Part shown: positions 25,246 through 34,735 of the stretch, piece by piece
Layout: every line of letters begins with the position of its first letter
Position numbering within the stretch: position 1 is the stretch's first letter
DNA from: Oscillospiraceae bacterium
GTDB taxonomy: Bacteria > Bacillota > Clostridia > Oscillospirales > Ruminococcaceae
Direction: 5' to 3'
Assembly: GCA_031260665.1 (NCBI GenBank)
Contig: JAISLD010000046.1
Location: 1 to 64,000, forward strand
Length of the DNA stretch: 64,000 nucleotides
Program-made: the position numbers and the translations under genes
The notes under the pieces: model-generated
What the model was told of the DNA's origin: nothing
The model's database searches: none
The model's input: only the letters and a program-made list of their open reading frames with translations

Positions 25246-27591
25246 TTGAACGCAGTACGAAAGTTTGTTCGGTTGTTCAAGCCGAGCTATAAATCCGAAC
25301 GGCGAGCTGTGCGGATTCTCACGGTCGCGGGGACGACGCTTCTCACAATTCTTATGGTGCTGATTATCACGGCTTGCATTGTCGCCGTCACGCTCACCGT
25401 CTATGTAATGCGCTTTGCTGAAGATGAGTTTGACATTGACCTCAAGAACGTAGAGCTTACGTTCTCGTCTTTTGTCTATGCTTATGACGAATACGGCAAC
25501 GCGGTGGAGCAAAAGCAGCTGTCAACAGATGAAAACCGCGTGTGGGTCGACATCAACGATATGCCCGACCAGCTTCTTGAGGCGGTCATCGCGGTGGAGG
25601 ACCAGCGTTTCTTTGAACACGACGGCGTTGACTGGAGAAGAACCATAAGCGCGACAGTTCAGGCGCTCTTCACCGACGGCAACGGCGGTGGCTCAACGAT
25701 AACGCAGCAGCTTATCCGTGATGTGACGAAAGACAACGATGTGACCGTGGGGCGCAAACTTCGCGAGATTTTCCGTGCGCTTTCTCTTGAGCAAAAGTAC
25801 ACCAAGATGGATATCCTTGAGAGTTATCTGAACCGAATTAGCTTTGGCGGCACGTCTTACGGTGTCGGCAGCGCGTCGCGTCAGTACTTCGACAAAGAAA
25901 CCAAGGACTTGACACTCGCGGAGTCGGCGATATTAGCCAGCATTATCCGTTCACCAAGCAACTACAACCCGTACGCAAACCTTGAACGCTGCAAAGAACG
26001 CCAAATCTACGCCCTTCGTGACTGTATGTACGAGCAGGGACGGATAACAACGGCTCAGTATGAGCAAGCGGCTGAAGAAAAGGTGCGCTTTCGTTTGCCC
26101 GTCAAAGGCGACGCGTTCGGCTATATAGACGAGCGTTACGATGAATACGCGGGCGTCAACGCCGAGATAGGCACGTCTGTAGAAGAACTTTACTACTTGA
26201 ACGAGGACTTGGACGACTTGCGTGACTACGTCGCCTACAAGTGGAACGGCGGCTATGAAGTCACGCAGAACTGGTACATGGACGCGTGTTTGAATCAAGT
26301 AATCAAAGATATGGCGGCGCTTAAAGGGCTGACGACCGCTGAAGCGCGCGAGATGGTATATAAAGGCGGAATGACGATTTACTCAAACGAGGACCTCAAG
26401 ATGCAAAAGGAACTCGACGAGAGAATGTCCGACCCGCTTGTCGCTCTCCGCTTCTATGACGAGAACGCCAAGCGTGAGGACTTGCTTCAAGCGGCGTTTG
26501 TCGTTATGGATTATCACGGACGTGTGCTTGCTGTTTCGGGCGGACTGGGTGAGAAAGAGGGCGACAACGCCTACAACCGCGCCACTATGTCGCTTCGCTC
26601 CGTCGGCTCGACCATAAAGCCGATAAGTGTCTATTCAACAGCCGTTGAAGCGAACGCCGTGACGTATTCTACCTTTATGCGCGATGTGTCGGGTGAGATA
26701 TCGGTCGGCGGCAACGCCAACATAAGAACGCGTTGGCCACTGAACTATGAGCAGACGTTCCCCGGCACAGGCGATTATTACCCCGTGTGGTTCGCCGTTA
26801 TGCGTTCAATGAACACAATCGCGGTGCGTACGCTCTACACGGTCGGCAGACCGGCGGCTTACGCGCAGCTTGAGGACCGCCTCGGTGTGACTTCGCTTGA
26901 CCGCGAACACGATATGGCGTACTCTCCGCTTGCTCTCGGCGCGTTATACAACGGGATGTCGCTCTACGAGTTAGCCGCCGCGTATCAGATAATGGGCAAC
27001 GGCGGCGTTTACTACGAACCGTATTTCTACTCGAAAGTTGTTGACAGCAACGGCACGGTCATCTTGGAGCAAAACCCTGTCGGTGTTCAGGCAATCAGCC
27101 GCGACACCTCGTGGATAGTCAACAGAATGATGAAGAAAGTGGTTGACGACTACAGCGGCACGGGGCGCAACGCCAAGCTGCCGAACGTCGAGGTCATAGG
27201 CAAGACGGGTACGGCAAACGATATGTCAAACCTCCTGTTTTGTGGGCTTACGCCCGACTACGTTGGTGTGTTGCGGCTTGGCTATGACGAGAACAAGCCG
27301 ATTGAAACCTACGGGGCAGGCAACTGGCGCACGGTTGCGCTGATATGGCACGATGTTATGGTGAATATTGCCGCTTCTGATGTTGAGCGGTCGTTCACCC
27401 CCGAAAGTTCCGTTGTGGTGCTGAACTACTGCGCCGAAACAGGAAAAATCGCCACATCAAAGTGCCCGTCGACTGCACTCGGCTATTATCGGCAGTCAAA
27501 CATTCCCGCTTCGTGTGACGACGAAACTCACGACGGGACTTACTGGAGCACACACGGCGACCCTGCCGGGTTTATCCCGTTCTACGGTTGA
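25246..27591 (+). CDS. Class A penicillin-binding protein
   Basis: A 781-residue bifunctional peptidoglycan synthase. A short cytoplasmic tail and one transmembrane segment (about residues 25-55) anchor the GT51 glycosyltransferase, with catalytic E118 in VEDQRFFEHDGVDW, GGSTITQQLIRD and the downstream KILEsYLN-like LESYLNRISFG. The transpeptidase domain has SVGSTIKPISVY (active Ser and Lys), SMN-like MRSMNTIA and GKTGTAND. The last region includes CAETGKIATSKCP, a Cys pair also seen in clostridial PBP1. TTG start with GGAGAG eight bases upstream. Likely a vegetative enzyme; a sporulation role is possible. Confidence 0.93.
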   Translation: MNAVRKFVRLFKPSYKSERRAVRILTVAGTTLLTILMVLIITACIVAVTLTVYVMRFAEDEFDIDLKNVELTFSSFVYAYDEYGNAVEQKQLSTDENRVWVDINDMPDQLLEAVIAVEDQRFFEHDGVDWRRTISATVQALFTDGNGGGSTITQQLIRDVTKDNDVTVGRKLREIFRALSLEQKYTKMDILESYLNRISFGGTSYGVGSASRQYFDKETKDLTLAESAILASIIRSPSNYNPYANLERCKERQIYALRDCMYEQGRITTAQYEQAAEEKVRFRLPVKGDAFGYIDERYDEYAGVNAEIGTSVEELYYLNEDLDDLRDYVAYKWNGGYEVTQNWYMDACLNQVIKDMAALKGLTTAEAREMVYKGGMTIYSNEDLKMQKELDERMSDPLVALRFYDENAKREDLLQAAFVVMDYHGRVLAVSGGLGEKEGDNAYNRATMSLRSVGSTIKPISVYSTAVEANAVTYSTFMRDVSGEISVGGNANIRTRWPLNYEQTFPGTGDYYPVWFAVMRSMNTIAVRTLYTVGRPAAYAQLEDRLGVTSLDREHDMAYSPLALGALYNGMSLYELAAAYQIMGNGGVYYEPYFYSKVVDSNGTVILEQNPVGVQAISRDTSWIVNRMMKKVVDDYSGTGRNAKLPNVEVIGKTGTANDMSNLLFCGLTPDYVGVLRLGYDENKPIETYGAGNWRTVALIWHDVMVNIAASDVERSFTPESSVVVLNYCAETGKIATSKCPSTALGYYRQSNIPASCDDETHDGTYWSTHGDPAGFIPFYG

Positions 27592-27601
27592 GCGCATAAA
27601 C

Positions 27602-27636
27602 AAAAGCCTGTTCTCATTGAGAACAGGCTTTTGTTG
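27602..27636 (+). terminator. Terminator after the PBP gene
   Basis: AAAAGCCTGTTCTC / GAGAACAGGCTTTT perfect stem, 3-nt loop, then TTGTTG. Confidence 0.85.
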
Positions 27637-27689
27637 TGATGTGCGGCGTTTGTTTTAATCATTAGCTCCGTTTGTCTAAACTGACAACA

Positions 27690-27821
27690 TACCAACATTT
27701 GCTTATCGTCTGTCGGACACCGACTTAACTGGCAACGTGTCGCCTTTGCTTATTGCGCTGTCCGCGCCCTGACTTAACAAACAACGTGTCCCATCAACTC
27801 TATTGCCCGACCCTGCAAGGG
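27690..27821 (+). repeat. Degenerate family C repeats
   Basis: GCTTATCGTCTGTCGGACAC, CGTGTCGCCTTTGCTTATTG and CGTGTCCCATCAACTCTATTG are three diverged, partly overlapping units, abutting the 3' end of the YlbF-like gene. Confidence 0.6.
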
Positions 27822-28232
27822 TCAGCCGCAACCGCCGCAAGTCGCGCAACTTCCTGCGCACCCTGCTGAGGGAGTGCAGGTTTCGGGGTCGTCGCCGTCA
27901 CAGCAGAGAGCGACAATTTGCTGAATCTCGTTCACCAAGAAGTCAAAGTCAGACTTTGCGTGATTGTAGGTTGACATATTGGTGTTCTTCATCACGGCGG
28001 CATACGCGGTTTGCATACGTTCGTTCAGCGACTTCGTTTTTTCCGCTGACTTCTCGCCCTCGGGCTTCATCATTTCAAGCTGCAGGTTCTGCCGTGAGAG
28101 GTTGAACTCGCCTATCAGCTGTTGAAGCTCGCTGTCGTTGTCGTTAGCAATGCGCGCCGCCTCAAAAGCCTTGTATCGTTTGTCGGCTTGTATTGCCTTG
28201 CCGAGTTCTCTTGCCTGTGCAATCGGGTCCAT
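27822..28232 (-). CDS. YlbF/YmcA family protein with Cys-rich tail
   Basis: A 136-residue helical protein of the YlbF/YmcA group. MDPIAQARELGKAIQADKRYKAFEAARIANDND is the family start, and the rest forms helices up to residue ~110. YlbF and YmcA with YaaT act with RNase Y in Bacillus; an rny gene lies 19 kb away in this window. The C-terminus CCDGDDPETCTPSAGCAGSC continues with more Cys-Gly and has nine Cys in about 27 residues, suggesting a metal or Fe-S cluster, as in Bacillus where this family binds 4Fe-4S clusters. ATG at 28232 has AAGGA eight bases upstream. Confidence 0.8.
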   Translation of the reverse strand: MDPIAQARELGKAIQADKRYKAFEAARIANDNDSELQQLIGEFNLSRQNLQLEMMKPEGEKSAEKTKSLNERMQTAYAAVMKNTNMSTYNHAKSDFDFLVNEIQQIVALCCDGDDPETCTPSAGCAGSCATCGGCG

Positions 28233-28280
28233 AGTTGTCATTTCCTTTCAGAATAAAATTGTGTGAATTGATATTCAATA

Positions 28281-28368
28281 TCAACAACTTAAACATTTGC
28301 TTTTCAGATATTCCACTCCTGCGGGAGCGGCAAGCCCTTGACCTTCGGCATATACGCCTAAGTTGTTA
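28281..28368 (+). repeat. Dispersed repeat, family B (short form)
   Basis: TCAACAACTTAAACATTTGC, CTCCTGCGGGAGCGGCAAGC, then CTTCGGCATATACGCCTAAG and GTTGTTA. The GGTCGCCCGCC core is missing, so this is an internally deleted copy between miaB and ylbF-like. Confidence 0.75.
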
Positions 28369-28387
28369 TATTAGAAAACACGAATAG

Positions 28388-29725
28388 TCAGTTAGTCAGC
28401 GCGCCTATTAAGGACACTTTCTTTGCTTCGGTTATCGTCACATCGGCGAACGTCCCCGTTAAATCGCGATTGGTCGCGGCTTCCACGGTTATGCCTTGCC
28501 GCGACTTGCCGCTTTGCGGCTTGTTGAACAGCACGCGGAGTGTTTGACCTACATACGACTGATATCGTTCAAGTCCAACCTCGCTCACTTTTTCGAGCAA
28601 CCGCTTGAACCGCGCCGCTTTCTCGTCAGCAGTCGTGTCGTCAATCAGTTCAGCCGCCGCTGTTCCGCTTCGCTTGCTGTAAAGAAACGTGTAGGCACTG
28701 TCGAAGCGCGCTTCTTCTATCAGCGAGAGCGTGTCGGCGAAGTCCGCCTCGGTTTCACCCGGGAAACCGACGATGATGTCGGTGGTGAGCGACAAATCGG
28801 GGATTTTCTCTTTCGCGTATCTCACAAGCTCAAGGTAACGCGTCCGATTGTAGCCCCTGTTCATCAGCGACAGCACCCTATCGCTGCCCGACTGCACAGG
28901 GAGGTGAAGCCGCCGCGTAATTTTCTCGCTTTGTGCCGTCAAGTCAATCAAGTCTTTCGTGCAGTCTTTCGGGTGGCTTGTCATATAATCAAGGAAGAAC
29001 TCTCCCTCAAGTGAATCTATCTGTGATAAAAGCCGCGTGAATCCGTTGCCGTAAGAGTTGACATTCTGTCCGAGAAGCATAATCTGCTTTGCTCCCTCGG
29101 CGATTGCCGCCGCCGCTTCGCTGACAACCGCGTCGGCACTTCGCGACCGCTCACGACCGCGGACATACGGCACGATGCAGTAGGAACAAAAGTTATTGCA
29201 ACCCGACATAATCGGTATGCTTACCGACAACTTGTCCTCACGTTTGACAGGCTTGTCCTCATCAAACTCGGTGTCAAACTCGCCGCGCGGTTCGCATATC
29301 TTCTCGCCGTTAAATAAGTGGCGGAACAAAAACTCGGCGAATCGCCCCGTGTTTGCCGTGCCGAAGATGATATCGACGAAAGGGAAACGCTTCTTGAAAT
29401 TAAACGCGGTTGCTTCTTGCTGGAACATACAGCCGCAGAGAACAATGGTGAGGTTTGGGTTTCGTTCTTTCAGCTTCTTCAGCGCGCCTACATTGCCGAA
29501 CACGCGTTCCTCGGCGTTCTCACGAACAGCGCAAGTGTTGAATATTATAAGGTCAGCGGTGTCGGGTGAGGTCACAAAGCCGTACCCCATTGCTTGAAGT
29601 AACCCCGACAATTGCTCACTGTCAGCGAAGTTCTGTTGGCAGCCGTAGGTTCGTACAAACGCTGTCGGCTTGGTTAAAGAGTCGCAGTGGAGGGAGAGGA
29701 CTTTATCGGGGAAGAAGTTTTTCAA
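28388..29725 (-). CDS. miaB: tRNA-2-methylthio-N6-dimethylallyladenosine synthase
   Basis: A 445-residue radical-SAM methylthiotransferase acting on A37 of tRNAs that read UNN codons. The N-terminal MTTase domain has cluster cysteines in TYGCQQNFADSEQ (C29), FNTCAVRENAEERV and LCGCMFQQ. The radical SAM motif is SGCNNFCSYCIVPYVRGRERSR, followed by LLGQNVNSYG, HLPVQSGSDRVL and a C-terminal TRAM domain. The residues match MiaB rather than MtaB or RimO. TTG start at 29725 with AAGGTG eight bases upstream. The upstream gap is filled with a tandem palindromic repeat that contains a TATAAT. Confidence 0.95.
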   Translation of the reverse strand: MKNFFPDKVLSLHCDSLTKPTAFVRTYGCQQNFADSEQLSGLLQAMGYGFVTSPDTADLIIFNTCAVRENAEERVFGNVGALKKLKERNPNLTIVLCGCMFQQEATAFNFKKRFPFVDIIFGTANTGRFAEFLFRHLFNGEKICEPRGEFDTEFDEDKPVKREDKLSVSIPIMSGCNNFCSYCIVPYVRGRERSRSADAVVSEAAAAIAEGAKQIMLLGQNVNSYGNGFTRLLSQIDSLEGEFFLDYMTSHPKDCTKDLIDLTAQSEKITRRLHLPVQSGSDRVLSLMNRGYNRTRYLELVRYAKEKIPDLSLTTDIIVGFPGETEADFADTLSLIEEARFDSAYTFLYSKRSGTAAAELIDDTTADEKAARFKRLLEKVSEVGLERYQSYVGQTLRVLFNKPQSGKSRQGITVEAATNRDLTGTFADVTITEAKKVSLIGALTN

Positions 29726-29756
29726 TATTGGTACACCTTGGTTACAAAGATAGTGT

Positions 29757-30007
29757 CATTATATCATATCTGTGATATGATATAATTGCGCATAAAAGGG
29801 CGGTTGCCCCAACGGGGCGAAGCCCGTGCGCAAAGCCCACGCTTAAAAAGATATACTATATCAGAACTGTCAACATTATATCATATCTGTGATATGATAT
29901 AATTGCACATAAAAGGGCGGTTGCCCCAACGGGGCGAGTCCCGTCCGCAAAGCCCACGCTTAAAAATATATACCGTAGGCAGAACTGTCAACATTATATC
30001 ATATCTT
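29757..30007. repeat. Tandem duplication (117/118 bp) with palindromes
   Basis: Unit 1 is 29757-29873, unit 2 is 29874-29991 and a truncated third begins at 29992. Each full unit opens with the palindrome TATCATATC TGT GATATGATA, continues with AAAAGGGCGGTTGCCCCAAC GGGGCG and ends AGAACTGTCAA. The units differ at a handful of positions. Confidence 0.9.
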
Positions 30008-30121
30008 CGCGTATACGTCAATGTTTAGCTGATTAACTAAGTTTTGCTTTGACAGCAGAGAACACTAAGTGATTAGTTAATCGGCAGCTCTTGACCACAA
30101 AAAGTTTCAAAAATATTACAA

Positions 30122-30151
30122 CGAATAACCGCCGGCTTGTCGGGCAAACTA
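30122..30151 (+). promoter_or_regulatory. Sigma-G-type promoter of the SASP gene
   Basis: CGAATA (30122-30127) and CAAACTA (30145-30151) with a 17-bp spacer match the sigma-G pattern (TGMATA and CATWNTA) apart from one position in each box. Product class supports the call. Confidence 0.6.
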
Positions 30152-30205
30152 TTTCTGTCGGGGAAACCCGAATAACTCGAACTTTATTTATCGGAGGAAA
30201 TCCCA

Positions 30206-30394
30206 ATGGCACAGTCATCAAAAGCAAAGCAGTCGCTTAATACCATAAAACAGCAAGCCGCAAGCGAAGTCGGCGTTACACTGAAGCCGAACGGCTACAA
30301 CGGCGACCTTACCGCGAAGCAGGCAGGCTCAATCGGCGGCAAAATGGTGAAGAAAATCGTCGAGAGCTATGAACAGAACAACCAGTCTTTTTGA
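30206..30394 (+). CDS. Alpha/beta-type small acid-soluble spore protein
   Basis: A 62-residue SASP. It contains the two conserved blocks LNTIKQQAASEVGVTL and GYNGDLTAKQAGSIGGKMVKKIVE, which bind and protect spore DNA; the ASEVG block spans the site cut by the germination protease GPR. The length is normal. CGGAGGAAATCCC precedes the ATG. The gene is a single unit with a sigma-G-like promoter and its own terminator, fitting forespore expression. Confidence 0.96.
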   Translation: MAQSSKAKQSLNTIKQQAASEVGVTLKPNGYNGDLTAKQAGSIGGKMVKKIVESYEQNNQSF

Positions 30395-30410
30395 CACGCT
30401 GACACAAACC

Positions 30411-30447
30411 GGAACGCCCCCACAAAATGGGGGCGTTCTTGCTTTTG
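30411..30447 (+). terminator. Terminator after the SASP gene
   Basis: GAACGCCCCC / GGGGGCGTTC stem followed by TTGCTTTTG; it also faces the end of rpoC. Confidence 0.85.
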
Positions 30448-30457
30448 TTTGCTTCGG

Positions 30458-33400
30458 TTACTCGGCTTCTGTTTTCACGAGGTCAGTCGCCGTTTCGTCA
30501 ATCTCATCAACCTCATCGTCAAGCGGTTCGTCGAGTTCTTCGTCGAGTTCTTCGTCAAGGTCGTCATCGATAACAAAGTCCTCTTCGGTGACTTCACGTT
30601 TGTCATAGAAGCTGTCGGCGGTGACTGACGCTTTCTCGATACCTGTTCCTGCGGGAATCAGTTTACCGATGATTACGTTTTCTTTCAGCCCGGCAAGCGG
30701 GTCAATTTTGCCGTGAATTGCCGCTTCGGTCAGCACACGCGTGGTTTCTTGGAACGACGCGGCTGAGAGGAAGCTGTCGGTTGCAAGCGAGGCCTTGGTG
30801 ATACCAAGGAGAAGCGAGCTGGTGATTGGGAAGTTCACGTGCTGTCCGCTTTCTTCACGCTGCTTCAGCTCTTCCATAATCGCGTTGTATCTCATCTTCT
30901 CGATATACTCACCGGGAAGAAGCAAGCTGTCGCCCGGGTCCTCAACGCGAATTTTCCTCATCATTTGCCGAACAATAACTTCGATGTGCTTGTCGTTGAT
31001 ATCAACGCCTTGCAGTCGATAGACTTTTTGCACCTCTGAGATGATATAGTTTTGAACCGCCTGTTCTCCCTTGACCGCGAGAACGTCGTGCGGGTTCACG
31101 CTGCCCTCTGTCAGCGGGTCGCCCGCTGTCACACGATCGCCCTCGGCAACCTTGAGGCGATAACCGAAAGGCACGGCATAGTTTTCCTCGCTGCCGTCGT
31201 CTTGAATGATAACGGCGGTGCGTGTCTTTTTGATTTCGTCCATCTTGACGATACCGTCAACCTTGGTGATGATTGCGCTTGATTTCGGTCGGCGTGACTC
31301 GAACAGCTCCTCGACACGGGGCAGACCTTGCGTGATATCCTCGGCGTTCGCGATACCGCCTGTGTGGAACGTACGCATTGTCAGCTGTGTGCCGGGTTCG
31401 CCGATTGACTGTGCCGCGATAATGCCGACCGCCTCACCCATACGGATAGGTTTGCCGTCAGCGAGTGACGCGCCATAGCAGTGGGCGCAAACGCCCTTCT
31501 CGGCTTCGCAGGTGAGAACAGAACGAATCTTTACTTTCTCCGCTCCGCTTGCCACTATCGCCGCCGCGTCGTCGTCGTCAAGCAGCTTGTCGGTGGGAAT
31601 GACGAGCGTGCCGTCAGCCGAGTGGAATTCTTCGACAAGGTATCTGCCGATAAGTCGCTCTTCCAACGCCTCGATTTTCTCGCGACCTTCGCGTATCTCG
31701 TAGACTTCAATGCCGTGTTTTGTGCCGCAGTCCTCCGACTGAACGATAACTTCTTGCGATACGTCAACGAGTCGGCGTGTGAGGTATCCCGAGTCAGCGG
31801 TACGAAGCGCCGTGTCCGCAAGACCTTTGCGGGCGCCGCGTGAGCTGATGAAGTACTCGAGGATATTCAGCCCCTCACGATAGTTGGCGCGAATGGGAAT
31901 CTCGATTGTTTCGCCCGATGTGTTGGCAATCAGCCCACGCATACCGGCAAGCTGACGTATCTGGTTGATAGAGCCACGCGCACCCGAGTCAGCCATCATA
32001 TAAATCGGGTTGTATATCTCAAGGTTGTCGGTCAGTGCGGTCGATACTTTCTTTGTTGACTCGTCCCAGACTTTCAGCGTTGCGCTTTTGCGTTCGCTGT
32101 TTGAGATAAAGCCGCTGTCGAAGTCGGCGTTTATCTCGTCCACTTCTTTGTCCGCCGCTTCAAGGATTTGCTTTTTAAGCGGCGGTATAGTCGCGTCTGT
32201 CACGGCGACTGTGATTGCCGACTTGGTGGAGTATTTGAAGCCAAGCGACTTGATGAGGTCGAGAACGAGCGCGGTTTCTTTTGTGCCGTGGATTTTGATA
32301 CAGCGGTCGATTATCTTGCCGAGTTCTTTTTTAGTAACCTTGAAGTTAACTTCAAGGCTCAAGAAGTTGTCGGGGTTGCTGCGGTCAACAAAGCCGAGGT
32401 CCTGCGGGATATTCTCGTTGAATATCAGCTTGCCGACCGTTGTATGCTCGTTCTTTGTCACCTTTTCTTCGGTGACTTCGCCTGTTTCGGGGTTCGTCAC
32501 TTGACGCGTGCCTGTCAGCCGCACATAGATTGTTTCGTGAAGTGTGATAACTTTGTCTTGATACGCCATCATCGCTTCTGCGGAGTCGCGGTAATACTTG
32601 GCACGGTCGCCCTTTTGCCCCTTATCAAGCGTGAGATAATACGAACCAAGCACCATATCTTGTGTCGGCACGGTCACAGGGCGACCGTCCGAGGGTTTCA
32701 GCAGGTTGCCCGAGGCAAGCATAAGCTCTTTCGCCTCACGCTTCGCGGCGTTTGACAGCGGCAGGTGAACAGCCATCTGGTCGCCGTCAAAGTCGGCGTT
32801 GTACGCGGTGCAGACAAGCGGGTGCAGTTTGAGGGCGCGTCCCTCAACGAGAACAGGGTTGAACGCCTGTATGCCGAGCCTGTGCAGAGTAGGTGCGCGG
32901 TTAAGCAGCACGGGGTGGTCCTTGATAACTTCGTCAAGCACGCCCCATACCGCGTCGTCTTGCGCTTCTACCATTTTGCGGGCGAGCTTGATGTTCGGCG
33001 ACAAGCCTTTGTCGGTCAGCTTCTTGACCAAGAACGGCTTGAACAACTCGATTGCCATTTCTTTCGGCAAACCGCATTGGTCGAGTCTAAGGTCAGGACC
33101 GACGACGATAACCGAACGTCCCGAGTAATCGACACGTTTGCCGAGCAGGTTTTGACGGAAACGCCCTTGCTTGCCTTTCAGCATATCGGAAAGCGACTTA
33201 AGCGGACGGTTGTTCGGCCCTGTTACGGGCTTGCCGCGTCTGCCGTTGTCGATAAGGGCGTCTACCGCTTCTTGCAGCATACGTTTTTCGTTTCTGATGA
33301 TGACGTCAGGTGCGTGAAGCTCTATCATTCGGTGTAAACGGTTGTTTCTGTTAATCACGCGTCTGTAGAGGTCGTTCAAGTCGCTTGTGGCGTAACGACC

Positions 33401-34507
33401 GCCGTCAAGCAGCACCATAGGACGAATATCGGGCGGGATAACAGGCACAGCGTCAAGCACCATCCATTCGGGCTGATTGCCCGACATACGAAACGCCTCG
33501 ATTACTTCCAAGCGTTTGAGGAGTTTAAGGCGTTTTTGCCCTTGAGTTGTGTTCTCAAGCTGTGCCTTCAGGCTCTCTGCTTCCCACTGAATGTTGTTCT
33601 TCCAGTCGTCTTTTGGGATTTTTGCGAATATCTCGTTGTCCGTGTCCTCCTCGAGGGCGCGGTCATAAAGCCATTCAACGTATTCCGAACCCGTTTTGGT
33701 TTCGATAATTTTCTTCTTTTCAAAACGGCGGCGTACATTGAGCGGTGAGATAATTTCTTCGTAGAGTTTGCGCGCGATGACTTGACCTTCAGCGAGTTCA
33801 CATTCGCGTGCCGAGTATCTGTTCTCTTGCGTGATATCGTCGGGAACGCCTGTGATAATGCGCAGTCTGCCCGCGAGGTAGTCCTCAAGCTGCATTTTGT
33901 TCAGCCGAGTCGCCTTTGAGAAGTCAGCGGCGTGTTCCAGCATATAGCGGTCGAACCGCGAGTTGCTGTATTCGGCAAGCAGCTCTTTTATCGCTTCCGC
34001 GCCGATTCCCGCAAAGAACTCATCTCCGTATTTTTCTTTATAGTCGGTGACTTCTTTCTCGGTCAGAATCTGTCCTTTCAGCAGGACAGTATCTCCCGGG
34101 TCAACCACGACGTACTTGAGGAAGTAAAGCACTTCTTCAAGCTTTTTGGGCGGAATGTCAACGACTTGACCGATACGAGAGGGCGTTCCCTTGAAGTACC
34201 ATATATGCGACACGGGGGCGGCAAGCTCAATATGCCCCATTCGTTCACGGCGCACTTTGTTGCGTGTGACAAGAACACCGCATTTTTCGCAGACGACATT
34301 CTTGAAACGGATACGCTTGTACTTGCCGCAGTTGCACTCCCAATCCTTTATCGGTCCGAAAATCTTCTCGCAAAACAGACCGTCACGCTCGGGTTTTTGG
34401 GTGCGGTAGTTGATAGTTTCAGCTTTTTCAACGACGCCGTGGCTCCAGCTTCTGATTGCCTCAGGCGACGCAAGACCTATCTTCATTGAATCAAACGTGC
34501 AGTTCAT
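30458..34507 (-). CDS. rpoC: RNA polymerase beta' subunit
   Basis: The beta' subunit, about 1349 residues from the ATG at 34507 ([16 protein letters not shown]), which has CGGAGAAT upstream; the frame is open further but unrelated. Zinc cysteines C58, C60, C73 and C76 are visible, then [15 protein letters not shown] (catalytic Mg Asp triad), the bridge helix/trigger region [21 protein letters not shown] and a second zinc site [13 protein letters not shown]. Compared with the roughly 1200-residue Bacillus protein there is an added block of about 130 residues between the N-terminal zinc domain and the clamp (residues ~180-308), and an acidic C-terminal tail of repeated [11 protein letters not shown] type. 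An unusual 13-bp hairpin and a family B repeat separate it from rpoB. Confidence 0.97.
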   Translation of the reverse strand: MNCTFDSMKIGLASPEAIRSWSHGVVEKAETINYRTQKPERDGLFCEKIFGPIKDWECNCGKYKRIRFKNVVCEKCGVLVTRNKVRRERMGHIELAAPVSHIWYFKGTPSRIGQVVDIPPKKLEEVLYFLKYVVVDPGDTVLLKGQILTEKEVTDYKEKYGDEFFAGIGAEAIKELLAEYSNSRFDRYMLEHAADFSKATRLNKMQLEDYLAGRLRIITGVPDDITQENRYSARECELAEGQVIARKLYEEIISPLNVRRRFEKKKIIETKTGSEYVEWLYDRALEEDTDNEIFAKIPKDDWKNNIQWEAESLKAQLENTTQGQKRLKLLKRLEVIEAFRMSGNQPEWMVLDAVPVIPPDIRPMVLLDGGRYATSDLNDLYRRVINRNNRLHRMIELHAPDVIIRNEKRMLQEAVDALIDNGRRGKPVTGPNNRPLKSLSDMLKGKQGRFRQNLLGKRVDYSGRSVIVVGPDLRLDQCGLPKEMAIELFKPFLVKKLTDKGLSPNIKLARKMVEAQDDAVWGVLDEVIKDHPVLLNRAPTLHRLGIQAFNPVLVEGRALKLHPLVCTAYNADFDGDQMAVHLPLSNAAKREAKELMLASGNLLKPSDGRPVTVPTQDMVLGSYYLTLDKGQKGDRAKYYRDSAEAMMAYQDKVITLHETIYVRLTGTRQVTNPETGEVTEEKVTKNEHTTVGKLIFNENIPQDLGFVDRSNPDNFLSLEVNFKVTKKELGKIIDRCIKIHGTKETALVLDLIKSLGFKYSTKSAITVAVTDATIPPLKKQILEAADKEVDEINADFDSGFISNSERKSATLKVWDESTKKVSTALTDNLEIYNPIYMMADSGARGSINQIRQLAGMRGLIANTSGETIEIPIRANYREGLNILEYFISSRGARKGLADTALRTADSGYLTRRLVDVSQEVIVQSEDCGTKHGIEVYEIREGREKIEALEERLIGRYLVEEFHSADGTLVIPTDKLLDDDDAAAIVASGAEKVKIRSVLTCEAEKGVCAHCYGASLADGKPIRMGEAVGIIAAQSIGEPGTQLTMRTFHTGGIANAEDITQGLPRVEELFESRRPKSSAIITKVDGIVKMDEIKKTRTAVIIQDDGSEENYAVPFGYRLKVAEGDRVTAGDPLTEGSVNPHDVLAVKGEQAVQNYIISEVQKVYRLQGVDINDKHIEVIVRQMMRKIRVEDPGDSLLLPGEYIEKMRYNAIMEELKQREESGQHVNFPITSSLLLGITKASLATDSFLSAASFQETTRVLTEAAIHGKIDPLAGLKENVIIGKLIPAGTGIEKASVTADSFYDKREVTEEDFVIDDDLDEELDEELDEPLDDEVDEIDETATDLVKTEAE

Positions 34508-34543
34508 ATATTCTCCGAATAAGTTATAAGTAAAACGTGCCAA

Positions 34544-34574
34544 CTGAACGCGTATGTCAGGCATACGCGTTCAG
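34544..34574 (-). other. Strong hairpin in the rpoB-rpoC gap
   Basis: CTGAACGCGTATG / CATACGCGTTCAG is a perfect 13-bp stem with a 5-nt loop, 37 nt upstream of rpoC, without a T run. A processing site or a partial attenuator is possible. Confidence 0.55.
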
Positions 34575-34608
34575 CCTATGCGGGATTAGGACGGGTTTTT
34601 ATTGAGTA

Positions 34609-34728
34609 TCAACAACTTAAACAATTGGTTTTGCAGGTTCCGCTTCTGCGGGAGCGGCAAGGGTTTTCCGGTCGCCCGCCTGTGCCCCGAGGGTATGACC
34701 TTCGGCGGATATGCCCCGGTTGTCAACA
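34609..34728 (+). repeat. Dispersed repeat, family B, inside the rpoBC operon
   Basis: TCAACAACTTAAACAATTGG, GCGGGAGCGGCAAGGGTTTT, CCGGTCGCCCGCCTGTGCCC, GGGTATGACCTTCGGCGG, then ATGCCCCGGTTGTCAACA: a full-length copy lying between rpoB stop and rpoC start. Confidence 0.85.
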
Positions 34729-34735
34729 CTTGGTT

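Noticed and set aside
29757..30007. CRISPR array
   Set aside because: Only two full units of about 117 bp with no spacer-repeat alternation; it is a tandem duplication.
30122..30205. Sigma-A promoter for the SASP gene
   Set aside because: No TTGACA-like box with proper spacing; the sigma-G pattern fits better with the product.
34508..34564. rpoC start further upstream (open frame to 34564)
   Set aside because: The extra 19 residues would be translated from the hairpin region; beta' homology and the Shine-Dalgarno support ATG at 34507.
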